Translations under genes and position numbers: made by a program | NCBI GenBank assembly: GCA_029582265.1 | Contig: CM055828.1 | Span: 12,993,777 to 13,057,776, forward strand | Origin: Zoroaster sp. YZ-2022 | Taxonomy: Eukaryota; Echinodermata; Asteroidea; Forcipulatida; Zoroasteridae | Reading direction: 5' to 3' | DNA: 64,000 nucleotides | The notes under the pieces: model-generated | What the model saw: only the letters and a program-made list of their open reading frames with translations | Told to the model about the DNA's origin: nothing | The model's database searches: none | In this document: positions 21,181 through 31,964 of the stretch, in pieces | Layout: each line of letters starts with the position of its first letter | How positions within the stretch are numbered: the first letter of the stretch is position 1

Positions 21181-23740
21181 TGTGTAAAAAAGTAAAAAAG
21201 TAACTATTTTTTGTAAACTTAAAAACTTTTTTATGGTACAATTTAAATACGCCATGTTAGATGACCTTCCACTGAGGTCATAAAATCCTTCTGGTTTTTA
21301 AAAAAGCAAACATTTCATCGAACAAGTTTCACCCCTGTAAAACATGAAATAAGTCATTCATGCCAAAATATATAAGGCTAAAAAAGCTTGTGGCTAGTCG
21401 ATACCAGTCCTTTGGGCTGGGCAACCGAGTATGAAATTAATGAGCTTGGGAACGATGATTAATCACACGTGCAGAAGGGAGAGAAGGGAGAGCAGCGAGA
21501 AAGCCCAAGTCCAAGACTATGACGAGCACAAACAAGAGGTTCACAAGAGAAGCTACAACCAGGCCATGGTAACTACTCCCGCTCCTCCTACTATTGCTTC
21601 TGCGTGTCAGCACCAGTTTTTTTGGGGCCAAACGGTATCCAACTGGTCAAGACATTTGCTACGCCTGTGAAGGTCAAGGCCACTGGCAAAAATCTTGCCC
21701 CAACATTGGGAAAAAAGCATGCCCAAGGCTGGTGACTGTCATGGTAAAATAATTTCACATAATTCGAGGTCTGTAAGATAATGCAAAGATTGTGAATATC
21801 TTTTGTGGTTAATGAGATATGATTTTTGGAAATATTAAACCTCTATTTGATGCCAACAATATCAAATAATCATATAATTTGTCTGATGATAGAACTACTA
21901 GTAGAACTCATGCAATTATTTTAAACGATTTTCTGATTTTTGTCTTAAACAAATTTGAACTTCCCATTTGGAATAGATGTCAAGGTCATTTTAGATACAT
22001 GTATGTGAAGAAACACACAGTTCACGTTATTTACTATCATTAAAAAAGGAAGAATTTATTTCTTTTGGTTTCAAGAGATATGATTTTTTTCATGTTATTT
22101 GAAACCTGGTGATGCAATTATTTAAAAACATCATCTACATGGTAAGGTCATTGATGCTGTAAAGTATCCAATCTCATTTGAGGTTTACTTGTATAGGGTT
22201 AAATCTCTAATCCTTAAATTAAATCATGTCATCTGTGCGTTATTTATAAGCATTCATTAGAAGTGGGTACGAGGCTGGTCAAAATGAGGATAGTTTTGGG
22301 AGGTTCATAAACTTTGCTCATAAACTTTTCTGTGTGCTTCATCATGGTTACAATTTGTTTTTAAGATTTGCCTCTTCTTGAAGAATCTGCAACTTTTCCA
22401 GACCTGAAAAATTGCCAATGAAACATCTTAAGTTTACTAGGTATTTATTTTTAAGGTCTTTTGCAAATGTGATAATTATGCAAGCTTGTTTGTTTTCACA
22501 GAATGTGTCAGCTTTGTAGACAATGTACCGGACATGCACACTGTATTATGTACATGCACAGTACAGTGAATGTGATGTGTGCATACAATACACGTAAATA
22601 GTACTAGCTTAATTGTGGCACACATGCATATGACCGTTGTGTCCGAGGCATTGAGGGCGCAATGTTATGTATTAAAATTAATTACTATTATTAAATAGAA
22701 AATCAAGTAGTGTTGAAACTCTTACGTCATCATTATTAGAGTTATCTAGGAGTGTAACTGCAAAATGTGATGTCATTCTGAACTTGACAAGAATGAGCAT
22801 TTTCAGGAAAATTAGGTTCACCGAGAAGGAGAAGAAAAAAAAGAAGAAAAAAAACCGAACAGTTTCAAGGAAGTGTTTGCACGTAACACTTAATAATCAA
22901 TCCTTACTTTACATCAAAAATAAACTTCCTTGTATGTTTAAAATATAATATAAAATATGTTATCTACCCTTTAAGTTCATTTATTCATTGTGCCTAGTGG
23001 AATTATATAAATGAGAGTTCATAAAGGTTTTAGTTATGAGGTGTACTGTTAACGATAACATGATCAAGAATAATTTATTATGAAAAAAAAATCAAGTGCA
23101 AAAACGCATGTTTTAAAACAAGGATTTCCCTTGTTTTTTTACAGCAGCATATTTTTGATCGTTCGTCTGAGACTGAGGCCAAGACTGGTCTCGAGACCTA
23201 CAGCACTGGTACACATGTGGTTACAAATGGCACAGTTGCTACACGCATAGCCAATCTTCACTATAACTTACTCATAGTTTGGCAACCATAACTATGGTTG
23301 TGACGTGGAAAGTTAGCATATCACTGGTTAAACGTTCGCATGCGCTACTGGCTCCATTCTAGTATTAACGGTTACCAGGGAAAGGTTTTCACTTCTAACA
23401 AAATGGCCGCTGAGATCTTGTTTTTCAGGTAGAAAAACTCTTCATACTTAATGATAAGTGCAGCCAGAGGTTAAAAACATAGGAAATGGTGTGAGATTTG
23501 AAAAGTAATGGATGAGAGGGTGAAATTCAGCAGTGAGAATTTCCGGTTTGCATATAAAATGACTTTATTTAATCATTCAAGTGACGCCGCCGTGACCATA
23601 CTGTTGTGATATGTTTGTACAGTAAAGACACTGTAAATGGAACCACGTAAAGCCCCGAAGCTCGCAGCTGAAGTACATTTCACCGCTAGAGGGCTACAAT
23701 ATGCACGAGGCGAATACTGAATACCTTGGGTCTTATTGGC
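21181..23740. other. No gene seen; contains a dispersed repeat
   Basis: The segment about 21735-21860 (ACATAATTCGAGGTC, ATATTAAACCTCTATTTGAT) is related to about 30490-30600, so both are copies of one dispersed repeat. The remainder is AT-rich with no recognised exon. The 79-codon frame at 21431-21670 has no family match I can name. Confidence 0.45.
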
Positions 23741-23744
23741 TAAC

Positions 23745-23885
23745 ACTGTCTAGATCATTCTCCCTCTCTCTGCTTGATGAAGTTGGGTCTCTGGCTGACA
23801 CTGTCTAGATCTTCTCTCTCTCTCTCTCTGCTTGATGTAGTTCAGTGATTACCTTGGGTCTCTGGCTAACACTGTGTAGATCATT
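23745..23885 (+). repeat. Imperfect tandem repeat with CT-rich spacer
   Basis: The phrase GGCTAACACTGTCTAGATC followed by CTCTCTCTCTGCTTGATG occurs twice, plus a third partial copy (GGCTAACACTGTGTAGATC), each preceded by TTGGGTCT. Confidence 0.7.
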
Positions 23886-24243
23886 AGACTGGGGGTAGAA
23901 AAATAAAGTTTATTATTATAACGAAGATGGGTTAAGTTGCACAAATAAACCCCAAAATGTTTAAATTTATACCATTTGAAAAGTGATATATTAAGTAATG
24001 TTTTTCCATTTGGAACTAGTTTGTAAGATAAAGGGTTGGGAGTTATGACTAAAAACATGTACCTAAATCCATGTTTTTAAGGAAATTTGTACACAGCATT
24101 GCAGAGCGCATAAAACTTGACATGACAAATTAATATTAACAGTGAAAACCTGCTATTGGTAAATTGTTTTTTTTTAAATTCTGTCTGAGGTGCCAATTGA
24201 AATGATCACTATTAGATTTAGTTTCTAACCAATTACCATATCT

Positions 24244-24549
24244 CACTATGAACAACTTCACCTTGAAAATACCCTGAAAATCCATTTTGCCTTGAAATAA
24301 CAGTTCACCATAATTTCACTGCAATTTCACAGTTCCTCTTCCTCTCAGATATTAGCAATAATGTCCACGGTGATTTCACTGCAAATTCATGGTGCTCTCG
24401 AGAATTAATGATGAGCTGCCCCAAAACTGCCACGAGTATTTCATGGCAATTTCACGGTGTTATGTTGTGTCGTCATGAAATTGTCATGAACTATTTATTT
24501 CACGGTAAAAGATTTTCAGGGCATTTTCAGGGTAAAGTTATTCATAGTG
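24244..24549. mobile_element. CACTA/EnSpm-type MITE (306 bp)
   Basis: The left end CACTATGAACAACTTCACC and the right end (inverted) CACTATGAATAACTTTACCC extend as TIRs of about 39 bp with a few mismatches. Both sides are flanked by TCT (24241-24243 and 24550-24552). A terminal CACTA with a 3-bp duplication is the hallmark of CACTA/EnSpm transposons. The interior carries repeated ATTTCACGGTG-like words and no transposase. Confidence 0.8.
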
Positions 24550-24838
24550 TCTGGGGGTTTAAAATGGTCCTCATACACTGCATCCCATATCATGCAAATC
24601 AAGCACCACAAGTATTCACATGTCAAATATTGGGATACCATGTTTATTATTGTGCATTTGACTTTAAGAAAAACTCTGCTAGGGTCGAAGTATAAGACAT
24701 AGGAGAAGGGGAATCACCCACCACCCTCAACCATATTACTTGATCTTCAAATCCTAACCATGCTGAACACAACATGATGCAACAAATATAACAATTCTAT
24801 TCAATATAAGTTTTGAGGCTTTGCATGGTGGAATATCG

Positions 24839-25389
24839 ATAACGTTTCGGTTTGCGGTAACACCATGTGTTTATCTCAACTAACGTGAAGCTGAGATACA
24901 GGTTCTGAAAAGAACCGTATCGCACAACTCGTATCTCAACCTTCGTTAAGTGAGAAAGGTTCAAGGGAGAACCAATTTCGGGCAACTCGTTTTTCTCTAC
25001 TGTCGCTAAGTGAGAAATATGGTTCAGGGAGAACCATGGGGACTTCACGGGTTAATATGGTTCAGGGAGAACCATAGGGACTTCACGGGTTATTCTCTGA
25101 AGAAGATTAGAGCAGGCTAATCGAAACGTAGAGAATAACCCATGAAGTCCCTATGGTTCTCCCTGAACCATATTAACCCGTGAAGTCCCCATGGTTCTCC
25201 CTGAACCATATTTCTCACTTAGCGACAGTAGAGAAAAACGAGTTGCCCGAAATTGGTTCTCCCTTGAACCTTTCTCACTTAACGAAGGTTGAGATACGAG
25301 TTGTGCGATACGGTTCTTTTCAGAACCTGTATCTCAGCTTCACGTTAGTTGAGATAAACACATGGTGTTACCGCAAACCGAAACGTTAT
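24839..25389. repeat. 551-bp near-perfect palindrome
   Basis: The left arm begins ATAACGTTTCGG and the right arm ends CCGAAACGTTAT. The arms meet at about 25114 in the bulged hairpin GATTAGAGCAGGCTAATC. The same 70-residue frame can be read on each strand from the two arms, showing the arms are almost identical. Each arm contains units of about 65 bp with the small hairpin GGTTCTCCCTGAACC and phrases like CACTTAGCGACAGT. Related single-arm copies lie at 41.49 kb and more distantly at 59.6-59.9 and 60.65 kb. Confidence 0.92.
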
Positions 25390-26740
25390 TAATTCTATTC
25401 AAGGTGTTAGCCAGGATTTAGAAATAGGGGATAACCTAATTTGCTGGAAATTTCAAAACAGGGTGTCCAAATTGTTCACTTACAATACTTTTACATGTAA
25501 ATGACAGATAGAATAGGGTGTCCAAAATTGAAACAGGGTGTCCAAAAGACACTCGGACACCCCTCTATGACTTATGATTCCGGTGGATCTTAATTGTTGA
25601 AGTGAGCTGAGAACAAAAGATCTTTTGTTCTTGTTGATGGATCTTAACTTGTTGCACTCAAAAGGCTTCACACTTGAACAACTGAAGGATAGCAAGCAAT
25701 AGCTTCCAGATATGTTTAAATATTGTTATTAATATAGTACAATGTCATGTACTGTCATTGGCTATTAATGTCAAATTAAGTGATTAAAAAATTTACCAAA
25801 ATTAACTGACACATTTTCTGTTATGGAGTGATGCCAACTTTACCCTTTTTCAGAAAAGGAGATTAAATGAAAACTCTGTTCCTTCTTTCTTAAAGGTAAT
25901 AAATCAATGTTGATATTTATATCAGATAATATATCAGGATATGTGCTTACTACAGTGTCATTACAATTACAATGTTGCAATAAGGAGTTAGCTTGTTAAT
26001 TAGCAGCGTATACAGAGTGACAAGGATTCTGTTACGGAGATACAGAGTCACTTATTTTAGCCACAAACATACCATGGACAAAATATTGTACATTACTTTT
26101 TCAAGCAAAATCAAAGACAACATTTTCAGAAGATAAGTGTCATAACATAATAATGAGTTGAATAATGAGTTGAAAATATATTAAGTGTCATAACATAATA
26201 ATGAGTTGAAAATATCCGAGTCAAAGAAAATCTTTTTTTGTGTTTAATGTTTTCCTCATGTCCATTTTTCATCAATTTTCTCATCAGCTAAACAGCATTT
26301 GGATTGGCGCAAATAACACTAATATTACAAAATTTACATTTTTTTCTTTTTAACAAGAACCTAGACAAATAATCAAGCATCATATAATCCCCAGAGATAT
26401 ACCGGCGGTAAGGTATTATTTTTTGTCACTGAAGTTCAATATAGCTGTGATTTTAGGATACTAGTAAGTTAATGTAACCAGCTGACTTTGCATTCTGCAG
26501 ATTCATTGCTTACTTACCTTTAGTGACTTTTAAAATCCTTTTGGAATGTATAAAATGCCCAGTGTCCCTCTTTTGGAACTCTTCTATGTTGGAAGTCTTG
26601 GAATGGTTGTGAGCATTGTCATCAAACAATTAGGATGCCAATGTTCAATCAAGCGTTACAGTGAGCTGCACAGTGCAATGTTAAGGAACCATTCCTGCAC
26701 TTGCCGTTATAGAGGAAGGGTCTACAGTAGAGAGCTGTTC
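25390..26740. other. AT-rich intergenic stretch with short local duplications
   Basis: CAGGGTGTCCAAA-type words repeat around 25460-25555. AAGTGTCATAACATAATAAT occurs near 26136 and again near 26184. No exon was recognised. Confidence 0.5.
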
Positions 26741-26747
26741 TTCTTAG

Positions 26748-26990
26748 TTATTTTCGTTTCTTAAGTTCAGCCATCATTAGTTTTCCTTCCGTTAAATGAC
26801 AATTGTATGGTACAACTTCATTTTCATCCATCAGGCAGTAACCTTTCGGGTGCAGAAGAGTGTCTGGGTGAGTTCCGTAGGAATTATCTTTACTGTGAAG
26901 TGTAATTTCCACATGTGATTTTGTATTTTTCATTTCCAAGTTTAACTTGAATATTTGCATTATGAGTAATAGTAAATTTTGCATTGACAT
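26748..26990 (-). CDS. Unexplained 80-codon frame, possibly a lone exon
   Basis: The - strand frame (HVEITLHSKDNSYGTHPD, HPKGYCLMDENEVVPYNCH) has a mixed, protein-like composition rather than a repeat translation. I recognise no family. A good splice donor after the frame is not obvious and no partner exon was found nearby. It may be a chance frame or an exon of an unrecognised gene. Confidence 0.15.
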   Translation of the reverse strand: MSMQNLLLLIMQIFKLNLEMKNTKSHVEITLHSKDNSYGTHPDTLLHPKGYCLMDENEVVPYNCHLTEGKLMMAELKKRK

Positions 26991-27118
26991 GGTCTAAATT
27001 TACTCAAACGAAGTAAGTCCCAGGTAATCTTTAATTTAAAAGTTATCTAAATGGGAAGGTATGCATTTAATAATTAATATTTTTGTATTTCTATTTCTTC
27101 CAGGCCCCTTTCTGGTAG

Positions 27119-27241
27119 CCTTGTAGTATTGCTATAGTCTTGTTTAGCCTTGTAGTATTGCTATAGTCTTGTTTAGCCTTGTAGTATTGCTATAGTCTTG
27201 TTTAGCCTTGTAGTATTGCTATAGTCTTGTTTAGCCTTGTT
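27119..27241 (+). repeat. 29-bp tandem repeat, 4.2 copies
   Basis: Exact units of CCTTGTAGTATTGCTATAGT followed by CTTGTTTAG start at 27119, 27148, 27177 and 27206, with a partial fifth unit. The four full copies appear identical, implying recent expansion. Confidence 0.95.
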
Positions 27242-27685
27242 AATCCTTACACTGAAAGTTTTTGCCATGAAATTCCACTCACATCGTGAAATTTGAGTGT
27301 ATAGTGGACGTTCACTCCAGTTTAGTAGAAAACTTGTATGTTGGATATTAATTTGTTATTTTATAGTCCTAAATTAATAAACAACTTAACGTTAACCAGA
27401 CCTGTAAAGAAAAAGAGTTTTGTCACCTTTCTTCTGCTTGGTTACAAAATGGCGAAGCCGGCAGGATCTGGTTGATTGTTTGGGACTTTAAAATGAGAAG
27501 AAACAAAAAGGAAACGAAAATTTTTAATTAAAGAAAAACATTTTAAATTCAAAATTCAAAATCATAAACCCACCCAAAACATTTAAGGCTACCCAATCCC
27601 TTACAAGGCTACCAGACTCGAAGTCTCCAACCTGGTTCAGCGAAGCTCCGCATCAGCTAGACAGTCCAGTGTGCATCAAAGCTGA

Positions 27686-27693
27686 TGACGTCA
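27686..27693. promoter_or_regulatory. Perfect CRE palindrome TGACGTCA upstream of the Gag-like frame
   Basis: TGACGTCA, the consensus site of CREB/ATF factors, lies 296 bp before the ATG at 27989. Functional use is inference; an 8-bp site can occur by chance. Confidence 0.3.
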
Positions 27694-27988
27694 TGATTGC
27701 CTAAGATGAACCAAAGAACTTAACGTTCAACCTAGTTATGGTAAACATCAAGGTGGTTCGTTTATAGTGCCGAATGACGACGTGGAGTGCCTGGGAAGTG
27801 ACTTCTGGAAAGCAACAGCGGCGCAGGACAAGACACCGACTGGACACTGAAGAACTCTGAAATGTAGATTACTGCTATTAATGTATGGAACTTTCATTAT
27901 GTACACGATGATTGTGAATTGCCGTATATTCATATTTTAAGTTAACTTCATTGATTGAATGTAGATTGATAGAAAAAACAAACAAAAA

Positions 27989-28798
27989 ATGGCTTCTCAA
28001 GAAGACATAGACTTTTTGGTGGATAAAATAGACAAGTTGACTTCTGAAATAGAATTAGTTTCTGGAAAACAAAAAGAAACAACCTCCCCAGCTTATGTGT
28101 TAATGCCATCTCAGAAAAAGATCAAATCATTCACAGGCAAGGAACGTGATATTACCTTAGAAGATTGGCTTTGTGACATTCATGCATCAATTGCCTCGAG
28201 ACCTCTTGCTGATGAAGATAAAGTTCATTTTATGTTCCAGCACTTGGAAGGTGCAGCTAGGGAGGAAGTTAAATTACGCCCCTTGTTAGACCGTGATACA
28301 GTTGATAAGTTAGTTTCAATCTTACACGATGTATTTGGAGTCAAAGCGACAGGTGTTCAGTTGCAAAGACAATTTTTCGAGTGTAAACAGAAACAGTCTC
28401 AGTCCCTTAGAGATTTCTCGCATCATTTAATGGAGGTTTTAAACAAGGTCATAATCAAATGCCCCCACTTAAATTGCTCTAAAGACAAGTTACTGTGTGA
28501 TCAGTTTTCTGAGGGTGTTTTTGATGAGGTTTTACGAAAACACTTGAAGAAACAGTTAAGAGATAATCCCAGTTTGTCATTTCTTAGATTACGCCACGAG
28601 GCAACTGAATGGGCCGAAGAGGATAATGACTCCGATGCAAAGACCAAAGCTACTGTCGAGGAAGCTCGAAGTACGACACGATTCAACTCAGCTGAGGAAA
28701 CCAAACAGATGAGAAGTCTACTCGAAGAGCAACGACAACTCATCAAGGATCAACAGTGTCTAAAGCATGATGTTTTAGCACAAGATATATTGCTCTAA
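27989..28798 (+). CDS. Intact stand-alone Gag/PNMA-like capsid protein (269 aa)
   Basis: A single uninterrupted frame starts at an ATG in the context AAAAAATGG. After a coiled-coil-like N-terminus (residues about 5-30), residues about 48-225 look like a retrotransposon capsid (Ty3 Gag/PNMA family): IKSFTGKERDITLEDWL, VHFMFQHLEGAAREEVKLRP, LVSILHDVFGV, then FFECKQKQSQSLRDFSHHLM. The C-terminus (about 226-269) is acidic then helical (MRSLLEEQRQLIKDQQ). No CCHC zinc knuckle, protease or RT follows, and no LTR pair was found around it. It is either the relic of a Ty3-like element that kept only gag, or a domesticated capsid gene. Splicing to further exons cannot be excluded. Confidence 0.7.
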   Translation: MASQEDIDFLVDKIDKLTSEIELVSGKQKETTSPAYVLMPSQKKIKSFTGKERDITLEDWLCDIHASIASRPLADEDKVHFMFQHLEGAAREEVKLRPLLDRDTVDKLVSILHDVFGVKATGVQLQRQFFECKQKQSQSLRDFSHHLMEVLNKVIIKCPHLNCSKDKLLCDQFSEGVFDEVLRKHLKKQLRDNPSLSFLRLRHEATEWAEEDNDSDAKTKATVEEARSTTRFNSAEETKQMRSLLEEQRQLIKDQQCLKHDVLAQDILL

Positions 28799-29300
28799 TG
28801 CATATAAGATTTGGGGTTCAATGTGTGAAGGAGTAAAGAAAATTTGATCCAATAAAAGTGTTATGCGTAACACTTGGCATTGGGGCTGTGCCGGGTATCC
28901 AGGTATCCGAATACCCAACCGAAATGGTCATTACCTGGTTCCATTTTTCAGTTTGAATTACCCGTAAACGACTTTTTAAAATTGAGACTTTTAATATTTG
29001 AGCGGTGCGAACAGACAATTATCTTTAAATTCAAGAGATTACACTCCAATAAAGAAAAGATCGATAGTATGGTTTCTTCTGTATAATATAAGTCAATTTA
29101 TTACCATTTACAGTACATGTATTTGTACACCACCGGAGGCATGTTTTCATCATAAATGAAAACGGGTATCTGGGTATCCGAAGTTTCCTGATTTCAGGTA
29201 TCCAGTTGATTTAATCCATGATTTAATCATTTTTGTTAAATAATGTAATTTTTTTATTATGGGGTAACAAAAAAATAAGTGTTCGGGGGGTGGAGGTGAC
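28799..29300. other. Downstream flank of the Gag-like frame, no pol seen
   Basis: No zinc finger, protease or RT motif is readable in any frame. GGGTATCCAGGTATCCGAAT near 28894 has a related inverted form near 29163-29205 (GGGTATCTGGGTATCCGAA), a possible small foldback unit. Confidence 0.45.
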
Positions 29301-29301
29301 A

Positions 29302-29617
29302 CCCTATATGTATTGCAATGGTCAAAATCAAATTTTGGCAAAATGTTGATATACTTGCCAAGGTATATCTAGTGCACTTAAAAGACAAACATTGTCAAAC
29401 CTTACGTGTAGTAAGTACATTTACAGGTCAAAATGAGTCAACCGTTTTTGACTGGTAAAAGCATTGTCTGGTATTGTTCAGTGTGGTCAAAATGACAGTA
29501 AAAACCAGTCAAAAATGCCCATGTGTGCACTTTTGGGTCAACAGTCAAAACAGGCAGTTGACTGATTATGACCTCTATATAGCAACTTCCCACTAAAGTG
29601 CAGCTATAGTAGGAGGG
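29302..29617. mobile_element. TTAA-flanked MITE, family A copy 2 (degenerate left end)
   Basis: The right end AGTAGGAGGG is followed by TTAA at 29618-29621. The body matches the copies at 16.38 and 55.16 kb (GTTGATATACTTGCCAAGGT, AAAACAGGCAGTTGACTG). The left end has decayed and lacks a TTAA. Confidence 0.7.
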
Positions 29618-29619
29618 TT

Positions 29620-31278
29620 AAAAGTTATAGTTCAATGACTGCTCATCAGATTAATCAGAAAATTGTGAAGTTTACTACAATTTCTTGCCACCAAAACCAC
29701 TGTATGTCTTGACTAAGATGGACAAATCACTGATATTTGTTCCGTTGTTTTTACTGCAAATTCTCTTTGCTACCTTGATATTGATGATTCAGGGTGTTTC
29801 TTTTTCAACACTCTTTTTGGATAATATTATTGGCAGCTATTATGACATAGCAGGAAACGATGCAACATCATGTTCGTTTTTGCATAACAATTGAACAAGT
29901 ACCTTGTCTAAATTTCACAAGTTTGCAATCAGTCAACTTATATAGGCTAGCAATGATTTGGTTATTTATTTTTGTGTTCACTTTCTCTAAATCTTAACTG
30001 TATGTCAAACAAATAGTCTTCTCGTTTTGTTAAAACTCTCCATGCAAAGATGGCACAATTTTTAAACACCTAACATCTATTTAATGCATCCATATTTGAT
30101 TTTAAGAATCAATTAGAACTAGAGGTACTGAGTTTGTAGAAAACAAACTCACAGTGTTCTAAATATGTTAAAAGACAAGACTTACTTCAGGAGATATGAC
30201 TTTTCATAATATATAATTAAAATGACATAATGTGCTATACTGAATACATTAACTTCCGGTTTAGTCACATGACTGAATTTATACTTCACACAGAAGTAAT
30301 ACATTGGATGTCTTTTATCATCATCCTAAATGTGATGCAATTCTGTTTGATAATTTCTGAGATATGAAAATATTCCATTTTAAATACTGCTGCTGGGGAG
30401 CGCTCTGATCTGTCATGAAGAATGCTTTTTCTGTTGAACTTCTGGTTTCAACTGGAAAAAAGTCAAAATTGGGTCATGTCTGTGTACGACATAATTCGAG
30501 GTCACTACGATGATGCCAAGATTATTAATTTATCTGGTGTGGTTCATGAGATGATTTTTTAAATATTAAACCTCTATTTGATGTAATTTGATATATTATG
30601 ACATCATCATGACATCACAACTTTATGACATTAAATAATATTTACCTTCATGTCAATGTAAAAGTATTTGTGAAGTATAAGTTAGTCTAAACACTGCAAA
30701 TATGGTTTTCACAACAAAACTCGCATACGTGGTGCTGTGTGCAACTTGACAATAGACTACTTATGGCTACACATGTACTATGTACACATGGAGTTCAGTT
30801 CGGCGTGCGACTAGACTCGACTTAGGACTACTGCCTCGTGGGATGTGTGCACAAATGATAGGCCTGTGTGGACGCGTATGGGCCGGGAGGAAATGGCTGT
30901 GTGCTTGCGAAATGGCCTGTACAAATGTGTACAGAACAGTGCTTCAGAATATTTTTTCACTTAAACTTCTGGTTTCAACCAGGAAAGAATTTCGTATCCG
31001 ACCGCCACTTTTTAAGGGGTTTTTTGGAATTTTTTTTTACAACCACTTGCAGTTAAAAAATGATTCCATTTTTGGGGTACAGAAAGCGAAAACTATCTTT
31101 AAAATCCACTTTTATGATGGTTTTCGGACTTGATTTCCCTTCTAAAAAAATCCTCCCCTTCAGAAAATAGAAGGATCGTATTATAGTTGCCACTGCGCAT
31201 GACCGTGTTGGTCACTAGATCCCTTTGCAGTAAACAATGAATGTGGACGTCGACGGTACAAATGAAAATACCAACCCT
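29620..31278. other. No gene seen; second copy of a dispersed repeat
   Basis: About 30470-30600 is related to the repeat at 21.7 kb. The frame at 30780-31133 (117 codons) shows no family motif and covers low-complexity T-rich sequence. The rest is AT-rich. Confidence 0.45.
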
Positions 31279-31964
31279 CTGTGCTTCCACTTTTCAAATC
31301 TACATTTCCTTAGATTTACAGAAACATTTCCTTAGATTTTTTTCCCGATGTTCCTTAGTTTTACTTAAATCATCAAAAGTGTATTAGCCCCTGTATGCTT
31401 GCATGTGAAAGTTGCAGTAGGCCATAAGAAGTGCATGCTGTTGAAAAAAAAACGCAAAACCTTTCAAAATGGAAAGTCAATTCATGGGAAAATAAGCATT
31501 CTTTTGGCAACTAAGTTGGTGCCCTGCAGCCTAGTGTAACGTTAATTCTTTAAATGCGAGCCCGCGGTGGTCAATTACCAGACATACAATGTACATGTAC
31601 ATGTACATACGTGCGTAGGCAGGCCAGCCTAGGTAGCATGAAAATCTGACGGTTCATGCTTAGACTAGCCCATGGCTGTGCCTAACATGCATGCAGCCGG
31701 CAACTAGGCGGTTTGTGCCGTGCCTAGTCAAATCTGCGTCAATGCTATACAGCGCGCAAACTGACCGAGGGTATAATAAGTGTTAATTTTTATGCAACAT
31801 TATTTCGTAAAAAAATATCGAATATTTACGAACATTCCGTAGAATTTACGGCATTTCCTTAGATTTCCTTAGATTTCTTTATTTCCTCAGAAATTTCCTT
31901 AGAGCGTCAAAACATTTCAAAATTTCCTTAAAATAAGGAAATTTCCTTGAAAGTGGAAGCACTG
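31279..31964. mobile_element. TIR element with 9-10-bp target duplication
   Basis: Left end CTGTGCTTCCACTTTTCAAA and right end (inverted) CAGTGCTTCCACTTTCAAGG form TIRs. The flanks repeat TACCAACC(C)T: TACCAACCCT on the left and TACCAACCT on the right. The interior contains repeated TTTCCTTAGATTT words and no transposase. A duplication of this size and ends starting C-A/T-G-T-G fit hAT- or Mutator-like elements. Confidence 0.7.

Noticed and set aside
20516..21241. 241-codon frame on the - strand with repeating SQISCQFTSLSEPN-like blocks
   Set aside because: It is a translation of the minisatellite with its 190-210-bp higher-order unit, not a repeat protein with independent support.
24797..25392. 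Conserved 70-residue protein encoded twice
   Set aside because: The identity comes from the palindrome arms; the related repeat at 41.49 kb does not keep the frame.
27119..27241. CRISPR-like array
   Set aside because: Four identical 29-bp units are directly adjacent without spacers, in a eukaryotic context; a simple tandem repeat.
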